The notes beneath the pieces were generated by a model, which saw nothing but the letters and a program-made list of their open reading frames with translations, had not been told where the DNA came from and ran no database searches. A DNA stretch of 64,000 nt, from positions 372,001-436,000 of the forward strand of contig CAVVGE010000019.1 of NCBI GenBank assembly GCA_963747735.1, in the 5' to 3' direction. How positions within the stretch are numbered: position 1 is the stretch's first letter; every line of letters starts with the position of its first letter. The position numbers were made by a program, and so were the translations under genes. Positions 47,011-54,929 of this stretch are shown here, piece after piece. The stretch comes from AP-15 sp963747735 (lineage in GTDB: Bacteria; Pseudomonadota; Alphaproteobacteria; ATCC43930; CGMCC-115725).

Positions 47011-48571
47011 GGATGAACCAGCGCGGCGACGGGTCATTGCCGGCGAGGCCGGCCCGGAACAGCCAGAAGCGTCGCCCGTCCTCGTCCTCGACCCGGTAAT
47101 AGTCGCGGATCGCATCGGCGGCACCCGACCCCGCGGCGTGCCACCATTCTTCGGCAATCCGCTCCGGCCCGTCGGCGCGCCTGACCCGATGCGCGAGCCG
47201 GCGCCAGGTAAAGCGGGCCGGCGGGTCGTCGGGCAGCAGCCAGAAGGCTTCGACCAGCTCCGGCGGATCGAGCAGCCGGATCGGCCGCGGCGGGGAGGGT
47301 CGGGGTGAGGTGGGGGCGGAAGGATGAGACGGGCGGCGCCACAAGGCTGGCATGCAGACCGAGGCCCGCTCGGGGATATGGCTTTCGCGCGGTTCGAGCC
47401 GGTAGAGCGCGAGCCGGTTGCCGAGCCGGTCGAGGAGCGGGGCGGCGGCGCCGCCCCCTCCGGCCTCGCCGGCGAGGCCGAGCTGCTCGGGGGCCAAGGG
47501 CTCGACGGCAAAGGCGGCGAGGATCATGTCTTCGACGCCAAGGCCGGGATCGACGGTGTCGAGCTTTTCATTAAAGAGGGCGGCAAGGTGATGCGGATCG
47601 CGGCTCGGGCGCGCGGTGCCGATGCGAATGTGCTCGACCCGGCCGTCGACCCGATAAAAGGCGAGATCGAGCCGCCGTGCGCCCATTCCTTCGCGCGCCA
47701 GGCGGCGCATGAGGTCTGCGGCGAGCCGCTCGATCGCATGCGCGAAATCGGCGGGATCGGCGATCGGCTCGGGCCAGCCGATCCGCACCCGCCGCTCCGG
47801 GGTTTCGCCCAACGGCGACAATGGCTCCGGCAGATCGCCCTCGGCCTGGTCGAGGCGGCGCGCCACCGCTTCGCCGAAGCGGCGGACGAGGGCGGCGCGC
47901 GGCATCGCCCACAGCTCGCCGACCCGCTTCAGCCCGACCCGCCGCAACCCTTGCGCCGTAGCCGGGTCGAGACGCAGCGCCTCGACCGGCAGCGGAGCAA
48001 GGCCGGCGCGCCTATCGCCGGGCGGCTGAACAGTTGCACCTCTATCGGTCGCGGCGCAGCGGGCGAGACCCCAGGCGGCGCCGAGGGTGTCGGCAACGGC
48101 GATCCGGCCGGCGATCCCTTGGCGGTCGAGCCGGGCCGTCAGATCGGCGGCGAGCGCGGCTTCCCCGCCCCACAGATGGGCCGAGCCGGCAATCTCGATC
48201 TTGACGCCGTCGGCCCCGTCGGGCGCGGTCCACGGGCTGTAGCGACCGCACCATTCGGCCAGCCGGCGCAAGGCCGCGGCATCCGCTGCCGGCTCGGCCG
48301 CGGCGGTGGCGAGGCCGGGAAGAAAAGACAGCGCATCGGCGAGCGGCATCCCCGGGGCGAGGCCGGCTTCGATCGCGGCCGGGTTGACCGCGGCGAGCAG
48401 GCGGCGCCCGGCGGTGTCGATGACCGTGGCGAACGGCGCCTCGTCAGCCGGCGCGGCGGAGCTTTTCCGGCGGGAAGCCATCGCCGCGGCGCAGCGGGAA
48501 TCCATCGTCGCGGCGCGGCGGCGGCGGTCGATCGGCCAACTCGGCAGCCACAGATAGAGAACCCGTCGCAT
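46994..48571 (-). CDS. imuB: Y-family-like mutasome protein ImuB
   Basis: A 525-residue DinB-related protein that bridges ImuA and DnaE2 at the beta clamp. The start MRRVLYLWLPSWPIDRRRRA is typical. The central part has LPVEALRLDPATAQGLRRVG (helix-hairpin-helix) and RRFGEAVARRLDQAEGDLPE, and the C-terminal part has SGAADAIRDYYRVEDEDGRR. As in other ImuB proteins the Y-polymerase catalytic acidic triad is not apparent. Around residues 415-430 the segment SHPSAPTSPRPSPPRP is encoded by what looks like half of a type A palindromic repeat. The gene overlaps imuA by 128 bp and dnaE2 by 17 bp. Confidence 0.9.
   Translation of the reverse strand: MRRVLYLWLPSWPIDRRRRAATMDSRCAAAMASRRKSSAAPADEAPFATVIDTAGRRLLAAVNPAAIEAGLAPGMPLADALSFLPGLATAAAEPAADAAALRRLAEWCGRYSPWTAPDGADGVKIEIAGSAHLWGGEAALAADLTARLDRQGIAGRIAVADTLGAAWGLARCAATDRGATVQPPGDRRAGLAPLPVEALRLDPATAQGLRRVGLKRVGELWAMPRAALVRRFGEAVARRLDQAEGDLPEPLSPLGETPERRVRIGWPEPIADPADFAHAIERLAADLMRRLAREGMGARRLDLAFYRVDGRVEHIRIGTARPSRDPHHLAALFNEKLDTVDPGLGVEDMILAAFAVEPLAPEQLGLAGEAGGGGAAAPLLDRLGNRLALYRLEPRESHIPERASVCMPALWRRPSHPSAPTSPRPSPPRPIRLLDPPELVEAFWLLPDDPPARFTWRRLAHRVRRADGPERIAEEWWHAAGSGAADAIRDYYRVEDEDGRRFWLFRAGLAGNDPSPRWFIHGLFA
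47284..47316. repeat. Partial type A palindromic element inside imuB
   Basis: The segment GGGGAGGGTCGGGGTGAGG, read on the plus strand, matches one arm of the type A repeat found in dnaE2, with no complementary arm nearby. It encodes the Pro/Ser-rich stretch just before RPIRLLDPPELVEAF in ImuB. Confidence 0.5.
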
Positions 48572-49250
48572 CCGCCGCCTCCACTTCCCAGCATGCCGGC
48601 TCGCCGCCGCGGCAGCGCATCAACTCGACCCGCCAGCGCGGATGTCCGATCCCCGGCTCGCCGCCGGTCGGCGCCGACGGCATTGCGGCGATACGCCAGC
48701 GCGTCGCCGCGGCGCTCGGCCGGCTGCGCTCGCGCGCCGCCTGCGCCGCATCGCGCCAGCGCCGCACTATCAAGGCGGTGACGCCGGAGCGCTCGGCGGC
48801 GAGCTGCAAGCGGCGGCTCGCCACCATCGGCAACGCAGCGATTTCGCCGACCACTGCCGCGGTGACGCCGGCGGCGCGCAGCCCTTCCTCCATCGCCCAC
48901 AGGATCTCGGTGTCGTGCGCGGCCCGGACCAGCACGAGGCGGCCGGGATCGAGCCCCTGGGCGGCGAGGCCGGGGCCGTAAAGGTCCGGTCGCTTCAGAC
49001 ACCACGGCACGATGCCATCGGCGGTCGCGGCAAGCCGGCCGACGATGCCGGCGGCAAAGGCGGCGGCGAGCGCGCCGTCCTCCTCGTCGCCGCCACTGCC
49101 GACGATCTCGTGCAAGGCGCCGCGCGCGAGCCCGCCGCCCGGCAACACGCGGTCGATCGCGGCGATCCCGAACGGCACCACCCCGTGCTGCACCGACGCC
49201 GGCCGCTCGATCCGCCGCACCCGCTCGCGTAGCTCGGCAAGCCCAACCAT
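48444..49250 (-). CDS. imuA: Mutasome accessory protein ImuA (RecA/SulA-like)
   Basis: A 268-residue RecA-like protein, starting at ATG 49250 (MVGLAELRERVRRIERPASV). The start of the conserved fold is FGIAAIDRVLPGGGLARGAL and HEIVGSGGDEEDGALAAAFA; the P-loop is degenerate, as usual for ImuA. The tail (LADRPPPPRRDDGFPLRRGD) runs 128 bp into imuB. The frame is continuous with the upstream MetE-like gene but that is a coincidence of frameshift and readthrough. A LexA-type box and TTGACA sit just upstream. Confidence 0.88.
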   Translation of the reverse strand: MVGLAELRERVRRIERPASVQHGVVPFGIAAIDRVLPGGGLARGALHEIVGSGGDEEDGALAAAFAAGIVGRLAATADGIVPWCLKRPDLYGPGLAAQGLDPGRLVLVRAAHDTEILWAMEEGLRAAGVTAAVVGEIAALPMVASRRLQLAAERSGVTALIVRRWRDAAQAARERSRPSAAATRWRIAAMPSAPTGGEPGIGHPRWRVELMRCRGGEPACWEVEAADATGSLSVAAELADRPPPPRRDDGFPLRRGDGFPPEKLRRAG

Positions 49251-49285
49251 GTTTATGGTTTGTTCTAAAATGGGCGGCCTGTCAA
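49251..49285 (-). promoter_or_regulatory. imuA: SOS (LexA) box and -35 element of the imuA operon
   Basis: On the minus strand, GAACAAACCATAAAC fits the alphaproteobacterial SOS box GAAC-N7-GAAC with one mismatch and abuts the imuA start codon. TTGACA lies 15 bp upstream of the box (49280-49285). LexA control of imuA-imuB-dnaE2 is established in Caulobacter and other bacteria; here it is inferred from position and motif. Confidence 0.7.
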
Positions 49286-49333
49286 CACTAAACCGAGCCG
49301 CCCTCGCATATGGGCCGCATATGGGGAGGAGGC

Positions 49334-50372
49334 CTACCTCCCGGTCAGCTCGCGGCGGACGATGGCCGCCCCTTCGGCCAAGGCCTTGAGCTTGGCGAAA
49401 GCGGTATCGCGCGGCAGGTATTTCATGCCGCAATCGGGGGCCGGGACCAGCCGCTCGGGCGGCACATGCTCGAGCGCGGCGCGGATGCGGGCGGCCACGG
49501 TCTCGGGTGTTTCCGGCTCGGGGTCGCCCATGCTGATCACGCCGAAGATCACGGTCTTGTCGCCGAGACCGTCGAGGTCGGCGAAGATCGAGCCCCGGCT
49601 GCGCCGCCTCGATCGAGATCTGCCCGGCGACGGTGCCGGTCAATTCCGACAGAAACGAGTAGCGGTTGGGCTTGTCGCGCGAGACATAGGCATAGCCAAA
49701 GCAGAGGTGCAGCGCCGTCGCACCGGAGATGCCGTCGAGCGCCCGGTTGATCGCCCTAACCGCGAGCCGCCGCGCCTCCTCGGGCCGCGCCTGCATCCAC
49801 GGCTCGTCGAGCTGGATAACATCGACACCGGCCGCCTTCAGATCGTGCAATTCGGCGTTGACCGCGGCGGCGTAGTCCATGACGAGCTCTTCCTCGTCGC
49901 GGTAGAACTCGTTCTCGGCTTGGCGCGACATCGTGAACGGGCCGGGGATCGTAATCTTGGTCGTGCGGTCGGTATGGCGGCGCAGAAACGCCGCGTCATG
50001 CACCTCGACCGGCCGCAGCCGGCGGATCGGCCCGACGATGCGCGGCACGACGACGGTGCCGCTCGACCGCCCGCGCACGGTCGCGGGATTGTCGAGATCG
50101 ACACCCGAGAGCGCGGTCGCAAACCGGTTCGAATAGCTTTCGCGCCGGATCTCGCCATCGGTGATGATGTCGATGCCGGCCTCCTCCATATCGCGGATCG
50201 CCAGCCGCGTCGCGTCGTCCTGCGCCTGCTCCAGCCACGGCTCGGGAATGCGCCACAAATCCTGCGCGCGCACCCGCACCGGCGGCAGATGGGTCAGCCG
50301 GTCGCGGTCGATCAGCCAATCGGGCTGCGGATAGCTGCCGACCACCGTCGTCGGCAAAAGCGTTTTGGTCAT
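49334..50372 (-). pseudogene. MetE C-terminal-domain-like protein, frameshifted
   Basis: A cobalamin-independent methionine-synthase-like (UROD/MetE fold) gene of about 345 codons in two frames. From 50372: MTKTLLPTTVVGSYPQPDWL, EEAGIDIITDGEIRRESYSN, LKAAGVDVIQLDEPWMQARP and ALHLCFGYAYVSRDKPNRYS. Near 49597 the frame changes, and the coding sequence resumes as SIFADLDGLGDKTVIFGVIS, then DPEPETPETVAARIRAALEH and VPAPDCGMKYLPRDTAFAKL to a stop at 49334. A single-base indel explains this. It is either a real pseudogene or a sequencing error. Family members act as methyltransferases on unknown substrates. Confidence 0.85.
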
Positions 50373-50570
50373 TGCAGGATTTTCACCGATTGCCGCGAGA
50401 AGGAACGCGAAGCGGATGCGGCTATCCTAAGCCTCGAAAACAATTCGAGCCAACCCGAATTTCAGGCTCGTCCAAGCCGGCGGCTCAAGGCATTCTCCAA
50501 GGTGGCAGGGCGGCAGGGCGGCCTCCGTCGAGTGTCCGGGCCGTCCGAGAAAGCGAGCTGAGCGCGGCAG

Positions 50571-51395
50571 ATGGCTGACAATCCGGTAGAGCGGCATTAC
50601 ACGACCCCCGACCTCGGTGCGGCGATCCTCGCGGCATTGCAAGGGATCGGGAAGGACATCGACCGTCTGACGCCGGACGACCTGGCGCCGGTCGATGAAT
50701 TCCACGGCGGGCAGCGGCCGGCGACGATGCGGCTTGCCGAGATGGCGGGCCTCTCCGGCGGTGAGCGGGTGCTCGATGTCGGCTCGGGGCTCGGCGGGCC
50801 GTCGCGGTTTCTCGCCTGGCGCTACGGCTGCATGGTCAGCGGTGTCGATCTGACCGCCGAATTCGTGCGCGTCGCCGAAATGCTGACCCGCCGCACCGGG
50901 CTCGAGGGCCGGGTCGATTACCGGCAGGGCAACGCGCTCGACCTGCCGTTTTCGGATCAAAGCTTCGATGTCGTCTGGTCGCAGAATGCGGCAATGAACA
51001 TCGCCGATCGCGACCGCCTCTATCGCGAGATGCGCCGCGTCCTGAAACCGGGCGGCAAGCTCGCCTTGCAGGAGGTCGCCGCCGGGCCCGGCGGGCCGCC
51101 CTATTTCCCGGTCCAATGGGCGCGCGAACCCAAAATCAGCTTTTTGTTCTCCGCCGCCGAAACACGGGCCAGGCTCGAAGCCGCCGGCTTCAGCGTCCTC
51201 GCCTGGCAGGACACAACGCCGGCGGCGCTGGCTGCGGCCGCCCGGCGCGCGCAATACGTCGCCTCGGCGCCGCCGCCGCTCGGCACGCATTTGATCCTCG
51301 GCGCCGACTGGCAGGCGATGTTCAGGAATTCCGCCCGCAACCTTGAAGAGCACCGCACCGAGCTCTTCAACGCCGTCCTCGAAGCTGCGGACTAA
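50571..51395 (+). CDS. Class I SAM-dependent methyltransferase
   Basis: A 274-residue enzyme resembling sarcosine/dimethylglycine and UbiE-type methyltransferases. Motif I is RVLDVGSGLGGPSRFLAW (near residues 67-84), motif II region RVDYRQGNALDLPFSDQSFD, motif III RVLKPGGKLALQEVAAG. The N-terminus HYTTPDLGAAILAALQGIGK is like that of glycine-betaine pathway enzymes. The exact substrate is unknown. It stands alone, divergent from the MetE-like gene, which also belongs to methyl-transfer chemistry. Confidence 0.88.
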   Translation: MADNPVERHYTTPDLGAAILAALQGIGKDIDRLTPDDLAPVDEFHGGQRPATMRLAEMAGLSGGERVLDVGSGLGGPSRFLAWRYGCMVSGVDLTAEFVRVAEMLTRRTGLEGRVDYRQGNALDLPFSDQSFDVVWSQNAAMNIADRDRLYREMRRVLKPGGKLALQEVAAGPGGPPYFPVQWAREPKISFLFSAAETRARLEAAGFSVLAWQDTTPAALAAAARRAQYVASAPPPLGTHLILGADWQAMFRNSARNLEEHRTELFNAVLEAAD

Positions 51396-51469
51396 TCACC
51401 CTGCATTTGGTTATTACTTCGCAAGTATGATTAATGTCTTATTTACTCTGATCAACCCTATGCAATACT

Positions 51470-52276
51470 TTATTCCCGCGGCATAACGTCGAGGCGGATG
51501 ACGAGGCCTTCGAGCGAGGGCGAGGGCGGCGGGTAGCGGCGCATGACGAGCGGGTCGTGGCCGGGGATTATGTGCTGCGGCGAGGGGGCGGCGGCGCGCA
51601 ACGCGTCATAGGCGTCGAGCATGTCGCCGATATGGAAGGCGGCGGTGAAGGGCCGGCCCGCCTCCATGTTCTCGTAATAATGGGTCACGTCGGAGGCGAG
51701 CACGACCCAGCCGCGGCCCGTGTGCACGCGCACGAACTGCATGCCCGGCGTATGGCCGCCGACCGGGTGGATGCTGATCCCCGGCGCCAATTCGACCGGG
51801 CCGTTATAGAGGCGCACACGGCGCGCGAAGTTCAGCCGCACGATGCCGACCACATCCTCGACCTCGAACGAGTGGGCGAGGAACGGATGACGCATGTAAT
51901 GTCCGGTCGTGTAGTGCAGCTCTTTTTCCTGCAAATGGAACTCCGCCTTTGGGAAGCGGTGGAAGGTGCCGACATGGTCGTAATGCAGATGGGTCAGGAT
52001 CACATCGGCGACGGTGTTGCGATCGAGCCCGACCAGCGCCAGCAACTCGGCTGGGCAGCGCAGGTGCCGCCGGCCGCGCTGGGCGGCGACTTCGGCGGTA
52101 AAGCCGGTATCGATGACAAAGCTGCGCTCGGGGCTGATCGCGGCCCAGACGAAATAGTCCATCGGCATCGGCCCGTCATGCGGGTCGCCGCCGATGAAAT
52201 GGTCGGCGCGCCGCGCGTCGCGCTCGGCATAGCGGATCGCGAAAAGCTCGTATTGCGGGAGATTGGCGTCCATCAT
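51470..52276 (-). CDS. N-acyl-homoserine-lactonase-like MBL-fold hydrolase
   Basis: A 268-residue metallo-beta-lactamase-fold enzyme of the AttM/AhlD lactonase group. The dizinc motif is VILTHLHYDHVGTFHRFPKA (HxHxDH), with HPVGGHTPGMQFVRVHTGRG, VLASDVTHYYENMEAG and HIIPGHDPLVM supplying further ligands. The N-terminal FAIRYAERDARRADHFIGGD and DYFVWAAISPERSFVIDTGF match the family. It may quench quorum-sensing signals or open another lactone. No luxI or luxR is present in the window. It is convergent with the methyltransferase across a short AT-rich spacer. Confidence 0.9.
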   Translation of the reverse strand: MMDANLPQYELFAIRYAERDARRADHFIGGDPHDGPMPMDYFVWAAISPERSFVIDTGFTAEVAAQRGRRHLRCPAELLALVGLDRNTVADVILTHLHYDHVGTFHRFPKAEFHLQEKELHYTTGHYMRHPFLAHSFEVEDVVGIVRLNFARRVRLYNGPVELAPGISIHPVGGHTPGMQFVRVHTGRGWVVLASDVTHYYENMEAGRPFTAAFHIGDMLDAYDALRAAAPSPQHIIPGHDPLVMRRYPPPSPSLEGLVIRLDVMPRE

Positions 52277-52365
52277 CGCCTCGGGGGTCGCGAAGGGATT
52301 GCGCAGGCCCGGCCGCGATGCCAGCCTGTCGCCGGCGCTTATATCCGAGCGCGGGAAGACGAGCC

Positions 52366-53184
52366 ATGACCCAATCTGTCCCCGGCCCCTATCGCGTAGC
52401 CGCCGTCAACACCGCCCAGCAATCCGAGAACAAGATCCACGACGACGATGTCGCCCGCCGGTTCGGGTTCAGGGGCGGCTTGGTGCCGGGGGTCGAGGTC
52501 TACGCCTATATGACGCATCTGCCGGTCGCCCGCTGGGGCAGCGCCTGGCTCGAGCGCGGCCATGGCGAATGCCGGCTCCTAAAGCCGGTCTATGACGGCG
52601 ACACCGCCATCGTCACCGCGACCGAAAATGCGGACGGGATCGAGATCCGGGTGGAAAGCGCGGGTGTCTTGTGCGCCACCGGATCGGCGTCATTGCCGGA
52701 GGGGCCGACGGCACCGCCCGCCGCCTTTGCCCAAATGGCTCCGCCGCCGGCACCGCCCGCCGACGCGGACCGCCCCCCGGCCGGCGAGCGCACCCTGGCA
52801 TCCGGCACCCGGTTGGCGATCCACCCGTTCCGCATGGACGGCCCGGCGGCGCGCCAATATCTGCGCGACATCGGCGAGACCCTGCCGCTCTACGACACAG
52901 AGGGCCTGGTCCATCCCGGCACGATCCTGCATATCGGCAATTGGGCGTTGCGCCACAATGTCGTGCTGGGCCCCTGGATGCATGTCGGCAGCCGGGTCGA
53001 GCATTACGGCGCGGCGCGGATCGGTGACGAGCTCTCGGCACGCGCGCTCGTCACCGCCAACTACGAGAAAAAGGGGCACCGCTTCGTCGATCTCGACGTG
53101 CTGGTCTATGCCAATGGCGCGACCCCCGTCGCGCGCATCGCCCACGTCTCGATCTGGCGCCCGCGCCAGCTCGCCGCCGCCTGA
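52366..53184 (+). CDS. Hot-dog-fold (MaoC-like) protein
   Basis: A 272-residue protein starting at ATG 52366 (MTQSVPGPYRVAAVNT). It seems to contain two hot-dog halves: SENKIHDDDVARRFGFRGGL, VPGVEVYAYMTHLPVARWGS with the His/Asp hydratase-like motif, and a second half with LYDTEGLVHPGTILHIGNWA and HVGSRVEHYGAARIGDELSA. A Pro/Ala-rich linker joins them. It could be a hydratase or thioesterase on a CoA ester; this is inferred from the fold alone. It is divergent from the lactonase gene and convergent with cinA. Confidence 0.75.
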   Translation: MTQSVPGPYRVAAVNTAQQSENKIHDDDVARRFGFRGGLVPGVEVYAYMTHLPVARWGSAWLERGHGECRLLKPVYDGDTAIVTATENADGIEIRVESAGVLCATGSASLPEGPTAPPAAFAQMAPPPAPPADADRPPAGERTLASGTRLAIHPFRMDGPAARQYLRDIGETLPLYDTEGLVHPGTILHIGNWALRHNVVLGPWMHVGSRVEHYGAARIGDELSARALVTANYEKKGHRFVDLDVLVYANGATPVARIAHVSIWRPRQLAAA

Positions 53185-53195
53185 GCGCTGTCGCT

Positions 53196-53681
53196 TTAGC
53201 CGAGGGCTTTTTCGAGGAGGTCGAGGGCGGCGATCGAAAAGGCGCGCATGTTGTCGACGCGGTCGCTGTTGCCGGTCTCGACGGTGATCGAGCGCTCGCC
53301 GTTGGGGCCGATCACGGCGATGCAGGAATGCCCGGCATTATGCCCATAGCGGCTGCCGGTCGGGCCGGCGGTGCCGGTCTCGCCGACCGCCCAGGCGGTG
53401 GCGAGCTTGGCCCTGATTTTGCGGGCGAAGAGCAGCGCATAGGATTCAGTCGATGGCGTAATGCCGACGAGCTCGGCTTCGCTCACGCCGAGCAGCTCGG
53501 CGCGCGATTGCCGCGTATAGACGACGGCACCACCGAGAAAATAGGCCGAGGCGCCGGGGACCGCCAGCAATGCCGCCGAGAGCATGCCGGCGGTCGAGGA
53601 TTCGGCGATCGAGATCGTCTCGTTGCCCGCCTTGAGCTTGGCCGCAATGCGTTCCGCCTGAGGCAGCAGATCTTGAAGCAT
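53196..53681 (-). CDS. pncC: CinA C-terminal domain protein (nicotinamide-nucleotide amidohydrolase, PncC-like)
   Basis: A 161-residue protein; the ATG at 53681 suits the family length better than the in-frame GTG at 53750. Diagnostic blocks are ISIAESSTAGMLSAALLAVP, GGAVVYTRQSRAELLGVSEA, LVGITPSTESYALLFARKIR and AVGETGTAGPTGSRYGHNAG. PncC-type enzymes deamidate nicotinamide mononucleotide to recycle NAD. It is the last gene of a minus-strand run with the threonine-synthase-like gene (82 bp gap). Confidence 0.9.
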   Translation of the reverse strand: MLQDLLPQAERIAAKLKAGNETISIAESSTAGMLSAALLAVPGASAYFLGGAVVYTRQSRAELLGVSEAELVGITPSTESYALLFARKIRAKLATAWAVGETGTAGPTGSRYGHNAGHSCIAVIGPNGERSITVETGNSDRVDNMRAFSIAALDLLEKALG

Positions 53682-53762
53682 TTTTCCCACCCCGGGGGTT
53701 GTTGTCGAAATCGTCGCGCCGGCCGCGTGACCAGTTATCGTAACGACCAAAACGTCGCCGCG

Positions 53763-54926
53763 CTATGGCGTCGGATCGAGGCCGAGGCCGAGGAGGTCGG
53801 CGATCCGGTCTGCGGCTTTGAGGCCGGAGCCGGTCAGCACCACGACCGTGGTCTCGCCGGCGCCGATCGCGCCGTCGCGCAAGAGCCGGCTCAGCGCGGC
53901 GCCGGCGGTCGCGGCGGTGGGCTCGACAAAGAGGCCGATCCGGCCGAGAGCCGCGAGAGCCGGCGCGATTTCCTCTTCGGCGACCGCGACCACGCCGCCT
54001 TGCGAGCGGCGCACGGCGCGCAATACCTCGGCCATGCGCACCGGCCGCGGCGTAGCGATGCCGTCGGCGATGGTAGGGCCGGCGGCAAACGGCACAAATT
54101 CATCGACGCCGGCCGCCCAGGCGGCGGCAAAGGCCGCGCAATTTGCCGCCTGCACCGCGAAGAGCCGCGGACGCGCGGTGATTTCACCGCCGCGTTCGAG
54201 CTCGTCGAAGCCGCGGTCGAGACCCAGGATGTTGCTGCCGTAGCCGGTCGGCACCAGGATGTTGTCGGGCACGCGAAAGCCGAGCTGCTCCCACAGCTCG
54301 AAGGCGAGCGTCTTGGTGCCCTCGATAAAATAGGGGTGCCAGTTGTGGCTGGCGTAAAAGCTGTCGCTTTCGGCAGCGGCGAGTGCCGCCTCGGTCACAT
54401 CCTGCCGGGTGCCGGGGACCGGCCGCAGCGCGGCGCCGGCGGCGGCGATCTGGACGAGCTTGGCGCGGGGTGCGGCGGCCGGGACATAGACGCGGCACGG
54501 AATGCCGGCCGCGGCGGCATAGGTGGCGAGCGAAGCGCCGGCGTTGCCCGAGGAATCCTCGTGGATCGGCCCGACCCCGGCCTCGATCAGGTGGTTCAGC
54601 ATGACCGCGGTGCCGCGATCCTTGAACGAGCCGGTCGGCATCTGCAATTCGAGCTTGAACAGGATCGCAGCACCCTGCCACTCGCGCCGGACAAGCGGCG
54701 TCCAGCCTTCGCCGAGCGAGACTTTCGGCGGCTGCCGCAAGGCCAGCGCCACGGCGTAGCGCCACAGCGAGGCGTCGCCGGCGGCGATTTCGCTGCGCGC
54801 CAGCCCGCGGCCGGGCAAGAGCTCGAGATGGCTGCCGCAATCGCACCGCCAGCGCGGCCGGTCGGCATTCCATTGGCACCCGCAAGCGGCGCAGCGATAG
54901 CGCCCGATGATCTCCGTGGCCGGCAA
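53763..54926 (-). CDS. Threonine-synthase-like PLP-dependent enzyme
   Basis: A 387-residue fold-II PLP protein. An N-terminal zinc-ribbon-like YRCAACGCQWNADRPRWRCD is typical of one threonine synthase group. The PLP lysine is in FKLELQMPTGSFKDRGTAVM, phosphate binding in EDSSGNAGASLATYAAAAGI, and TGSGLKAADRIADLLG ends the fold. It could be a threonine synthase, or a diaminopropionate/threo-amino-acid lyase. The start is TTG at 54926, just 3 bp after dctA ends, so translation is coupled; no earlier start was found. Confidence 0.87.
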   Translation of the reverse strand: MPATEIIGRYRCAACGCQWNADRPRWRCDCGSHLELLPGRGLARSEIAAGDASLWRYAVALALRQPPKVSLGEGWTPLVRREWQGAAILFKLELQMPTGSFKDRGTAVMLNHLIEAGVGPIHEDSSGNAGASLATYAAAAGIPCRVYVPAAAPRAKLVQIAAAGAALRPVPGTRQDVTEAALAAAESDSFYASHNWHPYFIEGTKTLAFELWEQLGFRVPDNILVPTGYGSNILGLDRGFDELERGGEITARPRLFAVQAANCAAFAAAWAAGVDEFVPFAAGPTIADGIATPRPVRMAEVLRAVRRSQGGVVAVAEEEIAPALAALGRIGLFVEPTAATAGAALSRLLRDGAIGAGETTVVVLTGSGLKAADRIADLLGLGLDPTP

Positions 54927-54929
54927 GGT

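Noticed and set aside
48444..50372. A single 642-codon MetE-ImuA fusion protein
   Set aside because: The MetE-like motifs leave this frame near 49597 and continue in another; about 110 codons between the two parts are out-of-frame sequence, and imuA has its own start and SOS box.
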